From an uncultured Collinsella sp. (GTDB lineage Bacteria > Actinomycetota > Coriobacteriia > Coriobacteriales > Coriobacteriaceae), in NCBI GenBank assembly GCA_958427355.1, contig CAUACA010000001.1, positions 1 to 64,000 on the forward strand: a stretch of DNA of 64,000 nucleotides, written 5' to 3'. The notes beneath the pieces were generated by a model that did no database searches, was not told where the DNA came from, and was given only the letters and a program-made list of their open reading frames with translations. Shown one piece after another: positions 31,425 through 40,027 of the stretch. Position 1 is the stretch's first letter. The number at the start of each line of letters is the position of its first letter. The position numbers and the translations under genes were made by a program.

Positions 31425-31760
31425 ATGTGTGATTGCATCTTCTGCAAAATTGCCAACCACGAGATCCCCTCGACCGTCGTCTACGAGGATGACCAGGTCA
31501 TCGCGTTCGACGACCTCAATCCCCAGGCGCCGGTCCACACGCTCGTGATCCCCAAGAAGCACTACAGTGACATCGCCGATAACGTGCCCGCCGAGACCAT
31601 GGGCGCCATGGCCCACGCCATCCAGGAGGTCGCCAAGGCCAAGGGTCTGGAGGACGGTTTCCGCGTCATCTCCAACAAGGGCGTCAACGCCGGTCAGACC
31701 GTCATGCACTTCCACATGCACGTCCTCGGCGGCAAGAACCTGGGCGAGAACCTCATCTGA
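31425..31760 (+). CDS. HIT-family nucleotide hydrolase
   Basis: The 111-aa HIT protein begins MCDCIFCKIANHEIPS, has the DDLNPQAPVHTLVIPKKHY core and ends with the histidine triad HFHMHVLGG. It is of the HinT/Hit type, hydrolysing nucleoside phosphoramidates. The ATG at 31425 follows GAAAGGAACC; six codons upstream are open but come before the ribosome-binding site. It is co-directional with xseAB, 49 bases downstream. Confidence 0.93.
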   Translation: MCDCIFCKIANHEIPSTVVYEDDQVIAFDDLNPQAPVHTLVIPKKHYSDIADNVPAETMGAMAHAIQEVAKAKGLEDGFRVISNKGVNAGQTVMHFHMHVLGGKNLGENLI

Positions 31761-31820
31761 GGGCGCTTCTTCCTTGCAATGAAACGGAAGCTCAAGCACC
31801 GATAACTTATATATCAACGC

Positions 31821-31854
31821 AATAAACCCGAGCGCGAGGGCGTTTGGGTTTATT
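31821..31854 (+). terminator. Terminator after the HIT gene
   Basis: AATAAACCC pairs with GGGTTTATT across a 16-base loop and runs into TATTATT. It lies between the HIT gene and the first acetate kinase gene. Confidence 0.6.
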
Positions 31855-31907
31855 ATTGAAACGTATGTAACCTGGCGGCGCCACACCGCCTGTTAGTAGG
31901 GAGACAC

Positions 31908-33086
31908 ATGAACGTTCTGGTCGTCAACGCAGGATCTTCGACGCTTAAGTATCAGGTCATCGATACCAAGTCCCACAAGGTGTCCGCAAAGGGCTCCTGC
32001 GAGCGCGTCTGCTTTACCGGCGGTACCTTCACCCACGCTGCCAACGGTTCCAAGAAGGTGACCGAGAACATCGAGTTCCCCGACCACAAGGTCGCCATCG
32101 AGGTCGTCCTGAAGGACCTCGAGGCCAACGGCGTCAAGATCGAGGGTATCGGCCACCGTATCGTTCAGGGTGGTTGGTACTTCGGCGATTCCTCCCTCGT
32201 CGACGAGGACGTTCTCGCCAAGATCCGCGAGGTCGCTCCGCTCGCCCCGCTGCACAACAACCCCGAGGCCAACGTTATCGAGTACTGCCTGGAGCAGTAT
32301 CCCGATCTGCCCAACGTCACGGTCTACGACACCGCTTTCCACTTCAACATGCCCGAGGTCGCCAAGACCTACGCCCTTCCCAAGGATGTTTGCGACAAGC
32401 TGCACATCCGTAAGTATGGCGCCCACGGCACCAGCTACCGCTACATCTCCAAGAAGGTTGCCGAGATGACCAACGGCGAGGCTCGCAAGGTCGTCGTGTG
32501 CCACATCGGTTCCGGCGCTTCCCTGTGCGCCATCGAGGACGGTAAGTGCATGGATACCACCATGGGCTTGACGCCGCTCGACGGTGTCATGATGGGCACC
32601 CGCTGCGGCTCCATCGACCCTGCTACCGTGTGCTACCTGCAGCGCGAAGGCGGGTTCACCTTCGACGAGGTCGACGAGATGATGAACAAGAAGTCCGGCC
32701 TTTTGGCTGTGACCGGCGGCAAGACCAACGACTGCCGCAACGTTGAGGAGCTCGCCGCTGCCGGCGACCCCGAGGCCCAGCTCGCCTTCGATATGTTCGT
32801 CTACAAGATTGCCGCCAAGGCCGCCGAGATGGCCACTTCCATGTGCGGCATGGACACTCTGGTCTTTACCGCCGGCATCGGCGAGCACGCTCCGGCCGTT
32901 CGCGCTGGCGTGGCCGACCGTCTGGCCTTTATGGGCGTCAAGATGGACCATGCCCGCAACGCCCTGCGCGGCGACGGCGCTTGGTGCCTGTCCGCCAAGG
33001 ATTCCAAGGTCAAGATCTTCGTTATCCCCACGGATGAGGAGTTCATGATCGCTTCCGACGTCGAGCGCATCGTTAGCGGTAAGTAA
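31908..33086 (+). CDS. ackA: Acetate kinase, paralogue 1
   Basis: The 392-aa protein makes ATP from acetyl phosphate and ADP. Recognisable motifs are NAGSSTLKY, the LAPLHNNPEAN histidine loop, YDTAFHFNMP, YGAHGTSYRY and the C-terminal TAGIGEHAPAVR. Several sites deviate from textbook acetate kinases: HRIVQGGW where HGGE is usual, and HIGSGASL where HLGNGSS is usual (Ser for the conserved Asn). The neighbouring paralogue keeps HLGNGASL. Downstream is a terminator, so the two kinases are probably separately regulated. The start is the ATG 5-6 bases after TAGGGAGA. Confidence 0.92.
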   Translation: MNVLVVNAGSSTLKYQVIDTKSHKVSAKGSCERVCFTGGTFTHAANGSKKVTENIEFPDHKVAIEVVLKDLEANGVKIEGIGHRIVQGGWYFGDSSLVDEDVLAKIREVAPLAPLHNNPEANVIEYCLEQYPDLPNVTVYDTAFHFNMPEVAKTYALPKDVCDKLHIRKYGAHGTSYRYISKKVAEMTNGEARKVVVCHIGSGASLCAIEDGKCMDTTMGLTPLDGVMMGTRCGSIDPATVCYLQREGGFTFDEVDEMMNKKSGLLAVTGGKTNDCRNVEELAAAGDPEAQLAFDMFVYKIAAKAAEMATSMCGMDTLVFTAGIGEHAPAVRAGVADRLAFMGVKMDHARNALRGDGAWCLSAKDSKVKIFVIPTDEEFMIASDVERIVSGK

Positions 33087-33097
33087 TTGCAAGAGGG

Positions 33098-33136
33098 GAG
33101 GGGCTGGACGACCGAGCGCCGTTCGGCCCCTCTTTT
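33098..33136 (+). terminator. Terminator between the two acetate kinase genes
   Basis: GAGGGGC plus an imperfect lower stem pairs with GCCCCTC and is followed by TTTT, directly after paralogue 1. Confidence 0.88.
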
Positions 33137-33250
33137 GTGCTCGTTGAGCGATATGCCTGATAGCTATTTATCAAGGTGTGATAACTTCTTATTAACATGC
33201 GGCCGCCTTAAGGGGTCTGCGCCGACCATATCGCACTGCAAAGGAGTCTC

Positions 33251-34429
33251 ATGAACGTACTTGTTGTCAACGCCGGCAGCTCGAGCCTTAAATATCAGCT
33301 TTTGGATACCGATACCCGCGAGGTTTTCGCCAAGGGCAACTGCGAGCGTATCGGATCGGAGATGGGCATCTTTGGTCACTCCGAGAACGGTGGCACCAAG
33401 CAGACCGAGGAGGTTCCCTTCCCCGATCATCGCTCTGCTATCGCTCGCGTGCTCGAGGAGCTCGAGAAGACCGACTTTACGATCGATGGCATTGGGCATC
33501 GCATCGTTCAGGGCGGTTGGCACTTCGATGATTCCGCGGTCGTCGACGATGAGGTCATGGCTAAGATCCTTGAGGTGGCCCCGCTCGCCCCGCTGCACAA
33601 CTACGGCGAGGCAGCGGCGATTGAGTATTGCCGCGAGAAGTATCCGAAGTTGCCCAATGTGGCCGTCTTCGACACCTCGTTCCACATGACCATGCCCGAG
33701 GTCGCCTATACCTACGCGCTGCCCAAGGACGTGTGCGACAAGTACCACGTGCGCAAGTACGGCGCCCACGGCACGAGCCACCGTTACGAGTGGATGATGG
33801 CCAAGGAGATCCTGGGCTCGCGCTGCCACCGTCTGCTTTCGTGCCATCTGGGCAACGGCGCTTCGCTTGCCGCCATTGAGGACGGCGTGTGCCGCGACAC
33901 CACGATGGGCCTCACGCCGCTTGACGGTCTGATGATGGGTACCCGTTGCGGTTCCATCGACCCGGCCACCGTGTGCTATCTTCAGCGCGAGGGCGGCTAC
34001 AGTTATCAGGAAGTCGACGACATGATGAACAAGCAGTCCGGTCTGCTTGCCATCTCGGGCATCTCCAACGATGCCCGAGATATCCGTACGCGCGCCTCCG
34101 AGGGTGACGAGCGCTGCCTGCTCGCCTTCGACATGTTTGCCTACAAGGCCATGCAGCAGGCCGGTTCCATGATCGCCTCCATGGCGGGCGTGGATACCAT
34201 CACCTTTACCGCCGGCATCGGCGAGAACGACTGGTCGATCCGCAAGGCCTTCTGCGACTGCTTTGAGTGGCTGGGCGTGCGCATCGACAACAACAAGAAC
34301 CGCGAGGCCGTGGGCAACGGCCCACAGGTCATCAGCGCCGCCGGCTCTTCCGTCACGGTTATGGTCATCCCCACCGACGAGGAATACATGATCGCCCACG
34401 ACGTCGAGCGCCTGACCAAGAACAACTAA
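33251..34429 (+). CDS. ackA: Acetate kinase, paralogue 2
   Basis: A second 392-aa acetate kinase, the same length as its neighbour and clearly similar along its whole length. Motifs: NAGSSSLKYQLL, HRIVQGGWHF, LAPLHNYGE, FDTSFHMTMP, YGAHGTSHRY, HLGNGASLAA, GTRCGSIDPATVCYLQREGG and TAGIGENDWS. It shares the QGGW change with paralogue 1 but retains the usual HLGNGAS. The leader between the genes has no clear -35/-10. It is convergent with pta, so the two steps of acetate formation are adjacent. Confidence 0.93.
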   Translation: MNVLVVNAGSSSLKYQLLDTDTREVFAKGNCERIGSEMGIFGHSENGGTKQTEEVPFPDHRSAIARVLEELEKTDFTIDGIGHRIVQGGWHFDDSAVVDDEVMAKILEVAPLAPLHNYGEAAAIEYCREKYPKLPNVAVFDTSFHMTMPEVAYTYALPKDVCDKYHVRKYGAHGTSHRYEWMMAKEILGSRCHRLLSCHLGNGASLAAIEDGVCRDTTMGLTPLDGLMMGTRCGSIDPATVCYLQREGGYSYQEVDDMMNKQSGLLAISGISNDARDIRTRASEGDERCLLAFDMFAYKAMQQAGSMIASMAGVDTITFTAGIGENDWSIRKAFCDCFEWLGVRIDNNKNREAVGNGPQVISAAGSSVTVMVIPTDEEYMIAHDVERLTKNN

Positions 34430-34452
34430 CGCGCGCATTTGCAAGTAAACGA

Positions 34453-34487
34453 AAGGCCTCCAGAGCAACAGCTCCGGAGGCCTTTTT
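34453..34487. terminator. Bidirectional terminator between the acetate kinase and pta
   Basis: AAGGCCTCC pairs with GGAGGCCTT, with an inner GAGC/GCTC, and is followed by TTT. It serves both convergent genes. Confidence 0.88.
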
Positions 34488-34527
34488 GCTAGCAGGTGGA
34501 AATTCCTGTCCCGAGGGGATATGTCCG

Positions 34528-35508
34528 CTACTCAGCCATCTGAGCCTGGACGGCGGTGATGGCCACGACACCCACGATGTCGTCGGCAGAGCAGCCGCGC
34601 GACAGGTCGTTGACCGGCTTGGCGATGCCCTGCAGGATGGGGCCATAGGCGTCAGCGCCAGCGAAGCGCTGGACCAGCTTGTAGCCGATGTTGCCCGCCT
34701 CGAGGTCGGGGAACACGAGCACGTTGGCCTTACCGGCGACGGAGGAGCCGGGGGCCTTGAGCTGGGCGACGGTGGGGACGATAGCGGCGTCGAGCTGCAG
34801 GTCGCCATCGATGGCGAGCTCGGGAGCCTTCTCCTTGCAGAACTTCACAGCCTCCTGGACCTTCTTGGCGACCTCGCCACCGGCGGAGCCCATGGTGGAG
34901 TAGGAGAGCATGGCCACGTGCGGCTCAACATTGCCCATGAAGGTGGACCAGGAGTGAGCGGAGGCGATGGCGATCTCGGAGAGCTCGTCAGAGGACGGGT
35001 TGATGTTGAGGCCGCAGTCGGCGAAGATCAGCGTGCCGTCGGTTCCGAACTGCGGGGTGTCGGTGCACATCACGAAGAAGGCCGAGACCAGCTTGGTGCC
35101 CGGGGCGGTCTTGAGGATCTGCAGCGCGGGGCGCAGGGTGTCGGCGGTGGAGTGGCAGGCGCCGGAGACCAGGCCGTCGGCGTCGCCCATCTTGACCATC
35201 ATGGTGCCAAAGTAGGTGGCGTCCATCACCTGGGCGCGAGCCTGCTCGATGGTAACGCCCTTCTTGGCGCGGAGCTCAGCAAACTTCTGCGCATACTCCT
35301 CGTGCTTCTCGGCATTGCGCGGGTCGATGACGGTAGCGCCGGGAACGTTGATCTCGTCGGGGTTGCCCAGGATGACGATCTTTGCCAGGCCCTCCTCGAT
35401 GATTTTGGTGGCCGCGACGATAGTGCGCGGATCCTCGCCCTCGGGCAGGACGATCGTCTTAAGGTCGGCCTTGGCGGCAGACTTCATACGGTTTAGGAAA
35501 TCGCTCAT
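34528..35508 (-). CDS. pta: Phosphate acetyltransferase
   Basis: The 326-aa enzyme converts acetyl-CoA and phosphate to acetyl phosphate for the acetate kinases next door. It is the short single-domain Pta: KTIVLPEGEDPRTIVAATKI at the N-terminus, VSGACHSTADTLRPALQILK, FADCGLNINPSSDELSEIA, and FPDLEAGNIGYKLVQRFAGADAYGPILQG at the C-terminus. The ATG follows AAGGAGTAAC. The leader (35509-35739) contains a hairpin AAACCCGC/GCGGGTTT at 35562-35582. Confidence 0.95.
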   Translation of the reverse strand: MSDFLNRMKSAAKADLKTIVLPEGEDPRTIVAATKIIEEGLAKIVILGNPDEINVPGATVIDPRNAEKHEEYAQKFAELRAKKGVTIEQARAQVMDATYFGTMMVKMGDADGLVSGACHSTADTLRPALQILKTAPGTKLVSAFFVMCTDTPQFGTDGTLIFADCGLNINPSSDELSEIAIASAHSWSTFMGNVEPHVAMLSYSTMGSAGGEVAKKVQEAVKFCKEKAPELAIDGDLQLDAAIVPTVAQLKAPGSSVAGKANVLVFPDLEAGNIGYKLVQRFAGADAYGPILQGIAKPVNDLSRGCSADDIVGVVAITAVQAQMAE

Positions 35509-35561
35509 GTTACTCCTTACAAGCGTTTCGCTAAGCTCCAGGCACCCGGCTGTTCACGAAT

Positions 35562-35582
35562 AAACCCGCTGCTAGCGGGTTT
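35562..35582. other. Hairpin in the gap between pta and glf
   Basis: A perfect 8-bp stem AAACCCGC/GCGGGTTT has a five-base loop. On the minus strand it lies in the pta leader. Further on, TCTCGAA-GAATG-TTCGAGA (35678-35696) is a perfect 7-bp inverted repeat before glf, and TATAAT at 35655-35660 is a probable glf -10. Confidence 0.45.
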
Positions 35583-35739
35583 ACCTTTCAATTATGTACG
35601 CCGCGGTGCTTGAGCTTTCCTTGTGTGGCAAGCTCATTATAGGACGCATTAGCGCTATAATCGCTCTGATAAATATGTCTCGAAGAATGTTCGAGAAAAG
35701 CCCAGCTAACGAGCCCGTGGCTTTTGACAAGGAGTATCG

Positions 35740-36942
35740 ATGCAGATTACCTCAGGCCTGCCTGAAGGCTTTAACGCCGGCGCGTACGACATGATTGTCG
35801 TCGGTGCTGGATATGCCGGTGCCGTTTGCGCCCGCCGTCTTGCCGAGACCATCGGCTATCGTGTTGCCGTTTTGGAGCGCCGTAGCCACATTGCGGGCAA
35901 TGCCTATGACTGCACTGACGAGGCCGGAATCCTGATTCACGAGTACGGTCCGCATATCTATCACACCTTTAACGAGCGCGTGCACAATTTCCTGTCGCGC
36001 TTTACCAAGTGGACGGATTATCAGCACAAGGTGCTCGCCAACATCAACGGTACCCTTATGCCCGTGCCCTTCAACCATGCGAGTCTCAAGCTCGCCTTTG
36101 GTGACGAGCGCGGCGAGGAGCTGTATCAGAAGCTCGTGGAGACCTTTGGCAAGGATGTCAAGGTGCCCATTATGGAGCTGCGTAAGAAGAACGACCCGGA
36201 TCTTGCCGAGGTCGCCGATTACGTCTACGAGAACGTCTTTTTACATTACACCATGAAGCAGTGGGGCCAGACGCCCGATCAGATCGACCCCTCGATCACC
36301 GGCCGCGTTCCCGTCTTTGTGGGCGATGATGACCGCTACTTCCCGCAAGCTCCCTTCCAGGGCATGCCGCAGGAGGGCTACACGGCGCTCTTTGAGCACA
36401 TGCTCGACCACGACCTGATCGACGTGTTCTGCGACGTGGACGCCCGTGACCTCTTTGAAATCGACGACACCACCGTCAAGATCGACGGCAAGGTCTATGG
36501 TGGCGAGATCGTCTACACCGGTCCACTCGACGAGCTGTTCAACCTCGACTTGGGTGCGTTGCCGTACCGCACGCTCGATATGAAGTTCGAGACGCTCGAT
36601 ATGGACCAGTTCCAGCCCGTGGGCACTGTCAACTACACCACGAGCGAGGACTACACGCGCATCACCGAGTTCAAGAACATGACCGGTCAGGTCCTGCCCG
36701 GCAAGACCACCATCATGAAGGAGTACTCCAAGGCCTATACGCCCGGCTCGGGCGAGACGCCGTACTACGCCATTCTTGAGCCCGAGAACCGTGAGCTCTA
36801 TGAGCGCTATCTTGAGCGCGTCCAGAACCTGACGAACTTCCACCCGGTGGGTCGTCTGGCCGAGTATCGTTACTACGATATGGACGCCGTGACCAATTCT
36901 GCCCTCGATCTTTCGGATGAGATTATCGCCTGCCATGCATAA
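35740..36942 (+). CDS. glf: UDP-galactopyranose mutase
   Basis: The 400-aa flavoenzyme interconverts UDP-galactopyranose and UDP-galactofuranose, the donor for galactofuranose-containing surface glycans. The N-terminal FAD Rossmann motif is VVGAGYAGAVCARRLAE, with ERRSHIAGNAYD and EYGPHIYHTFNE following. LHYTMKQWGQTPDQID and the C-terminal GRLAEYRYYDMD are typical. The ATG follows AAGGAGTATCG. Its stop is overlapped by the next glycosyltransferase, so the two form an operon for glycan synthesis. Confidence 0.95.
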   Translation: MQITSGLPEGFNAGAYDMIVVGAGYAGAVCARRLAETIGYRVAVLERRSHIAGNAYDCTDEAGILIHEYGPHIYHTFNERVHNFLSRFTKWTDYQHKVLANINGTLMPVPFNHASLKLAFGDERGEELYQKLVETFGKDVKVPIMELRKKNDPDLAEVADYVYENVFLHYTMKQWGQTPDQIDPSITGRVPVFVGDDDRYFPQAPFQGMPQEGYTALFEHMLDHDLIDVFCDVDARDLFEIDDTTVKIDGKVYGGEIVYTGPLDELFNLDLGALPYRTLDMKFETLDMDQFQPVGTVNYTTSEDYTRITEFKNMTGQVLPGKTTIMKEYSKAYTPGSGETPYYAILEPENRELYERYLERVQNLTNFHPVGRLAEYRYYDMDAVTNSALDLSDEIIACHA

Positions 36943-37966
36943 AGTCATAACATTCGGTATTCCCTCGTATAACGCCGCCAAGGACATGGACCATTGCATC
37001 ACCTCCATCTTGGAGGGGAGCAATTACGCCACCGATATCGAGATTATCGTGGTGGACGACGGCTCCAAGGACGAGACGGCCGATAAGGCCGATGAGTGGG
37101 AGGCACGTTATCCTGGAATCATCCGCGCGGTGCACCAGGAGAATGGCGGTCACGGTATTGCCGTCCTTTCGGGTCTGCGCGAGGCGCAGGGCACCTACTA
37201 CAAGGTTGTCGACTCGGACGACTGGCTTGACGGCGCTGCCCTTTCGACCATGCTGTCGATTCTGCGTGGCTTTGAGGAGCGCGACCAGCGCGTTGACCTG
37301 TTTATCTCGAACTACGTGTACGAGAAGGTTTACGAGGGCACGCATACCGCTATTGGCTACAAATTTGCCCTGCCGCGCAAAAAGATCTTTTCCTGGGATC
37401 AGATCGGTCATTTCCGCCTGGACCAGAACCTTCTCATGCACAGCCTGTGCTATCGCACGGATGTGCTGCGCGAGTCCAACCTTCCCATGCCGCCGCACAC
37501 GTTCTATGTGGACAACATCTACGCCTACGTGCCGCTGCCGCGTTGCAAGACCATGTACTACGCCGACATCGACCTCTACCGCTACTTTATCGGTCGCGAG
37601 GGCCAGAGCGTCAACGAGGCAACGATGGTCAAGCGTCTGGACCAGCAGTTCCGTGTTACGCGTATCATGATGGAGTCGTACCACTTGTACAGCGATGTTG
37701 GGTCGTCGCGCCTGCGTTCGTACATGATGGGCTACTTCACCATGATGATGGCGATCTGCTCGGTGCTTACCAAGCTTTCCGAGGAAGATTGCGCCGACGA
37801 GCGCCTAAAGACGCTGTGGAATGATTTGAAGGCCTATGACGAGCGCATGTATCGTCGTGCCCGCTACGGCGTGGTCGGGTTCTTCACCAATCTGCGCGGA
37901 CGGGCCGGAGACAAAACCACACTCGGCCTATACCGTCTTGCCTCAAAGATTTTCAAATTCAACTAG
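36935..37966 (+). CDS. Glycosyltransferase family 2
   Basis: A 343-aa GT-A glycosyltransferase: FGIPSYNAAKDMDHCI, IIVVDDGSKDETAD and the metal-binding YYKVVDSDDWLDG in the first 100 residues. The later half, with RKKIFSWDQIGHFRLDQNLLMH, is less conserved. Its ATG lies 8 bases inside the end of glf, so they are coupled; this favours use of UDP-galactofuranose or related sugar nucleotides. The acceptor is unknown. A structured element follows 33 bases after the stop. Confidence 0.88.
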   Translation: MHKVITFGIPSYNAAKDMDHCITSILEGSNYATDIEIIVVDDGSKDETADKADEWEARYPGIIRAVHQENGGHGIAVLSGLREAQGTYYKVVDSDDWLDGAALSTMLSILRGFEERDQRVDLFISNYVYEKVYEGTHTAIGYKFALPRKKIFSWDQIGHFRLDQNLLMHSLCYRTDVLRESNLPMPPHTFYVDNIYAYVPLPRCKTMYYADIDLYRYFIGREGQSVNEATMVKRLDQQFRVTRIMMESYHLYSDVGSSRLRSYMMGYFTMMMAICSVLTKLSEEDCADERLKTLWNDLKAYDERMYRRARYGVVGFFTNLRGRAGDKTTLGLYRLASKIFKFN

Positions 37967-37998
37967 CTGCCGAGTAATCGCTGCTGATAGGTTGACTG

Positions 37999-38108
37999 GG
38001 CCCCTTGGCCTTTAGTTTGCTACTGCGAACAGTCCTGCTCGCACGGAAAGCACATTAAGTGCTTTCCGGCTCGTGCGGAACTTGTATCAAACTAAAGGCC
38101 AAGGGGCC
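37999..38108 (+). ncRNA. Structured element, family 2 copy 1 (3' of the glycosyltransferase)
   Basis: A perfect 21-bp outer stem (37999-38019 with 38088-38108) encloses a 68-base interior: an ACAGTCCT segment, a lower stem GCAC/GTGC, an upper 9-bp stem GGAAAGCAC/GTGCTTTCC with loop ATTAA, and GCGGAACT. Copy 2 has the same order and linker sequences but different stem sequences. AGTCC may pair with GGAACT with one bulged A. It lies in sense orientation 33 bases after the gene stop and has no clear T-run. Confidence 0.68.
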
Positions 38109-38201
38109 TCTGCTATAAGAATCGATTGTCAGTTTATTTGAATTTGAAGATCTTCGACGCGCGGTACACAGGGGCCTGGGCTGAAAAAATATTAGTTGGT
38201 A

Positions 38202-38330
38202 GTCGGTCGGAGGCGGGCGGGCATTACGTTTGTCGCGAGTTCCGCATGCAAAGAAGGCCACTTAATGTGGCCTTCGTCTTGCATAGGACTGTAGAGCAGC
38301 AAACGTAATGCCCGCCCGCCTCCGACCGAC
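38202..38330 (-). ncRNA. Structured element, family 2 copy 2 (3' of the S58 peptidase)
   Basis: On the minus strand a perfect 31-bp outer stem (38330-38300 with 38232-38202) encloses a 67-base interior. The interior shares CT.CT, ACAGTCCT, ATTAA loop and TGCGGAACT with copy 1, while its stems ATGCAA/TTGCAT and GAAGGCCAC/GTGGCCTTC differ. It starts 12 bases after the peptidase stop, again in sense orientation. Confidence 0.68.
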
Positions 38331-38342
38331 GGTCGAGTGAGA

Positions 38343-39344
38343 TTACTTCGCAGCACCTGGGATTCCGTGGGAGGTTTTGGCGGTTTTGGCTCCGTTTACG
38401 ATGGCGGTCTGTAGGGCCCTTACGGCGAGCATGCCCAGCAGGTCTAGGGGAACGGCGGCGCTTGCCTGGGCGCCCAGTTTGCCGCTGGCGAGGGTGTAGA
38501 TGGTGTCGCCGTCGTTGGTGGTGTGCGTGGGACGGATGGCGTGTGCGTAGGCGTCTGCGGCCATCTGGGAGACCTTGGTGGCTTGTGCCTTAGTGAGTTC
38601 CACGTTGGTGATGATGCAGCTGATGGTGGTGTTGGTGCGGTCGAGCGGCATCTGCATGGATCCGGCGGCGGCAAAGGCTGCGAGTTCCATGTCGACGATC
38701 TGGTCGCTATCGGCTGCGGCGCGCATGCCGGCGACCCACTCGCCGGTGAAGGGGTCGACAACGTTGCCGCAGGCGTTGACCGAGACCACGGCGCCCACCT
38801 TGACGGGACCGAGTGCCACGGCGGCAGCTCCAAGACCGGCCTTCATGCAGGTGGCAGGCCCCATGAGCTTACCCACGGTGGCGCCCGTGCCGGCGCCTAC
38901 GTTGCCCTGTTCGAGCTTGGTGGGGGTGTGGTCGAGTGCTTCGCGCACGGCGGCGATGCCGGCCTCAATGTCGGGGCGCACGGTGGGGTCGCCAAAGGCA
39001 AGGTCGAAGATACAGCTGGAGCACACGATAGGCACCTGCGTGGGGCCGACGGGAAGGCCGATGCCGCGGCTCTCAAGCTCGCGAGCGACGCCGCTTGCAG
39101 CTTCGAGGCCAAAGGCCGATCCGCCCGAAAGGCAGACGGCGTGGACCTTGTCGACGGTGTTCTCGGGTCGTAGCAGGTCGGTCTCGCGCGAAGCGGGAGC
39201 GCCACCGCGTACGTCAACGCCGCCGGTGGCGCCCTCGGGTGCCACGATTACGGTGCAACCGGTGCCGGCCTCCTCGTCCGTATAGTTGCCATAGCAAAAG
39301 CCATCGACATCGCAGACGTCAATGGCCTCGAGCAGTGTATCCAT
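38343..39344 (-). CDS. P1/S58-family peptidase (DmpA-like)
   Basis: The 333-aa protein belongs to the DmpA/BapA group of self-processing aminopeptidases or esterases. Marker segments are CTVIVAPEGATGGVDVRGG, VCLSGGSAFGLEAA, NVGAGTGATVGK and the autocleavage region RTNTTISCIITNVELTK, in which the Thr after Asn would become the N-terminal nucleophile. No signal peptide is present, so it should act in the cytoplasm. It is transcribed toward the glycosyltransferase gene. Confidence 0.88.
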   Translation of the reverse strand: MDTLLEAIDVCDVDGFCYGNYTDEEAGTGCTVIVAPEGATGGVDVRGGAPASRETDLLRPENTVDKVHAVCLSGGSAFGLEAASGVARELESRGIGLPVGPTQVPIVCSSCIFDLAFGDPTVRPDIEAGIAAVREALDHTPTKLEQGNVGAGTGATVGKLMGPATCMKAGLGAAAVALGPVKVGAVVSVNACGNVVDPFTGEWVAGMRAAADSDQIVDMELAAFAAAGSMQMPLDRTNTTISCIITNVELTKAQATKVSQMAADAYAHAIRPTHTTNDGDTIYTLASGKLGAQASAAVPLDLLGMLAVRALQTAIVNGAKTAKTSHGIPGAAK

Positions 39345-39414
39345 GTTTAACTCCTATCGGTTTTCCGCCGCGCCTTGTGCCCGGTCGGGATCCGTACGGT
39401 ACGCCAAAATTGTA

Positions 39415-39437
39415 GGCGCTGGGGAATACCCAGCGCC
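39415..39437 (-). terminator. Terminator of the DJ-1/maf operon
   Basis: On the minus strand a perfect 9-bp stem GGCGCTGGG/CCCAGCGCC with a five-base loop is followed by TACAATTTTGG, 9 bases after the maf stop. Confidence 0.75.
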
Positions 39438-39445
39438 AGATGCAA

Positions 39446-40027
39446 TTACGAGAGTTTTTGAATCGCGCGCGCGACGCGGGCGATGGGTAGGCCCACTACG
39501 TTATAGAAGTCGCCCGAAATATCGTGCACGAGCATGCGGCCGCCTGTGCCCTGGATGCCGTAGGCGCCTGCCTTATCCATGGGCTCACCCGAGGCAACGT
39601 AGTGCTCGATCTGCTCGTCGGTGAGCTCGTAGAATGTCACGTCGGTCACATCGACAAACGACAGGCTCTCGGCGGCATGCGGGGCGGGCGTATCGCCTGC
39701 CTTAACGATGCAGACGCCGGTTGCGACCTGGTGCGTGCGGCCCGAAAGCTCACGGAGCATGGTGCGCGCCTCGCCCTCGGTTGCCGGCTTGCCCAAAATC
39801 TTGCCGTCGAAGGTGACGATGGTGTCGGCCGCGACCGTCAGTTCTTTGGGCTCGGCATACTCGGCAGCAACGGCAGCCGCCTTGGCGCGTGCCAAGCGCT
39901 CGACAAGCGTGAGCGGAGCCTCGCCATCAAAGGGCGTTTCGTCGATATCCGCGGGAATCACGCGAATGTTGTAGCCTGCCTCGCGCATCAGCTCTATGCG
40001 GCGCGGCGATTGCGAAGCCAAAATCAT
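39446..40027 (-). CDS. maf: Maf-family nucleoside triphosphate pyrophosphatase
   Basis: The 193-aa protein hydrolyses non-canonical or excess nucleoside triphosphates and is linked to division control. The N-terminus ILASQSPRRIELMREAG, TVAADTIVTFDGKILGKP and the DKAGAYGIQGTGG signature are diagnostic. Its ATG overlaps the stop of the DJ-1 gene (ATGA), so the two are co-translated. Substrate preference (dTTP/UTP type or m7GTP type) is not resolved here. Confidence 0.93.
   Translation of the reverse strand: MILASQSPRRIELMREAGYNIRVIPADIDETPFDGEAPLTLVERLARAKAAAVAAEYAEPKELTVAADTIVTFDGKILGKPATEGEARTMLRELSGRTHQVATGVCIVKAGDTPAPHAAESLSFVDVTDVTFYELTDEQIEHYVASGEPMDKAGAYGIQGTGGRMLVHDISGDFYNVVGLPIARVARAIQKLS

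Noticed and set aside
31893..34468. Long minus-strand frames opposite both acetate kinases
   Set aside because: They exist only because the two paralogues share codon bias; no start signals.
35678..35696. TCTCGAA-GAATG-TTCGAGA as LexA box upstream of glf
   Set aside because: Spacing and the central C/G positions do not fit the SOS consensus; kept only as an unexplained inverted repeat.
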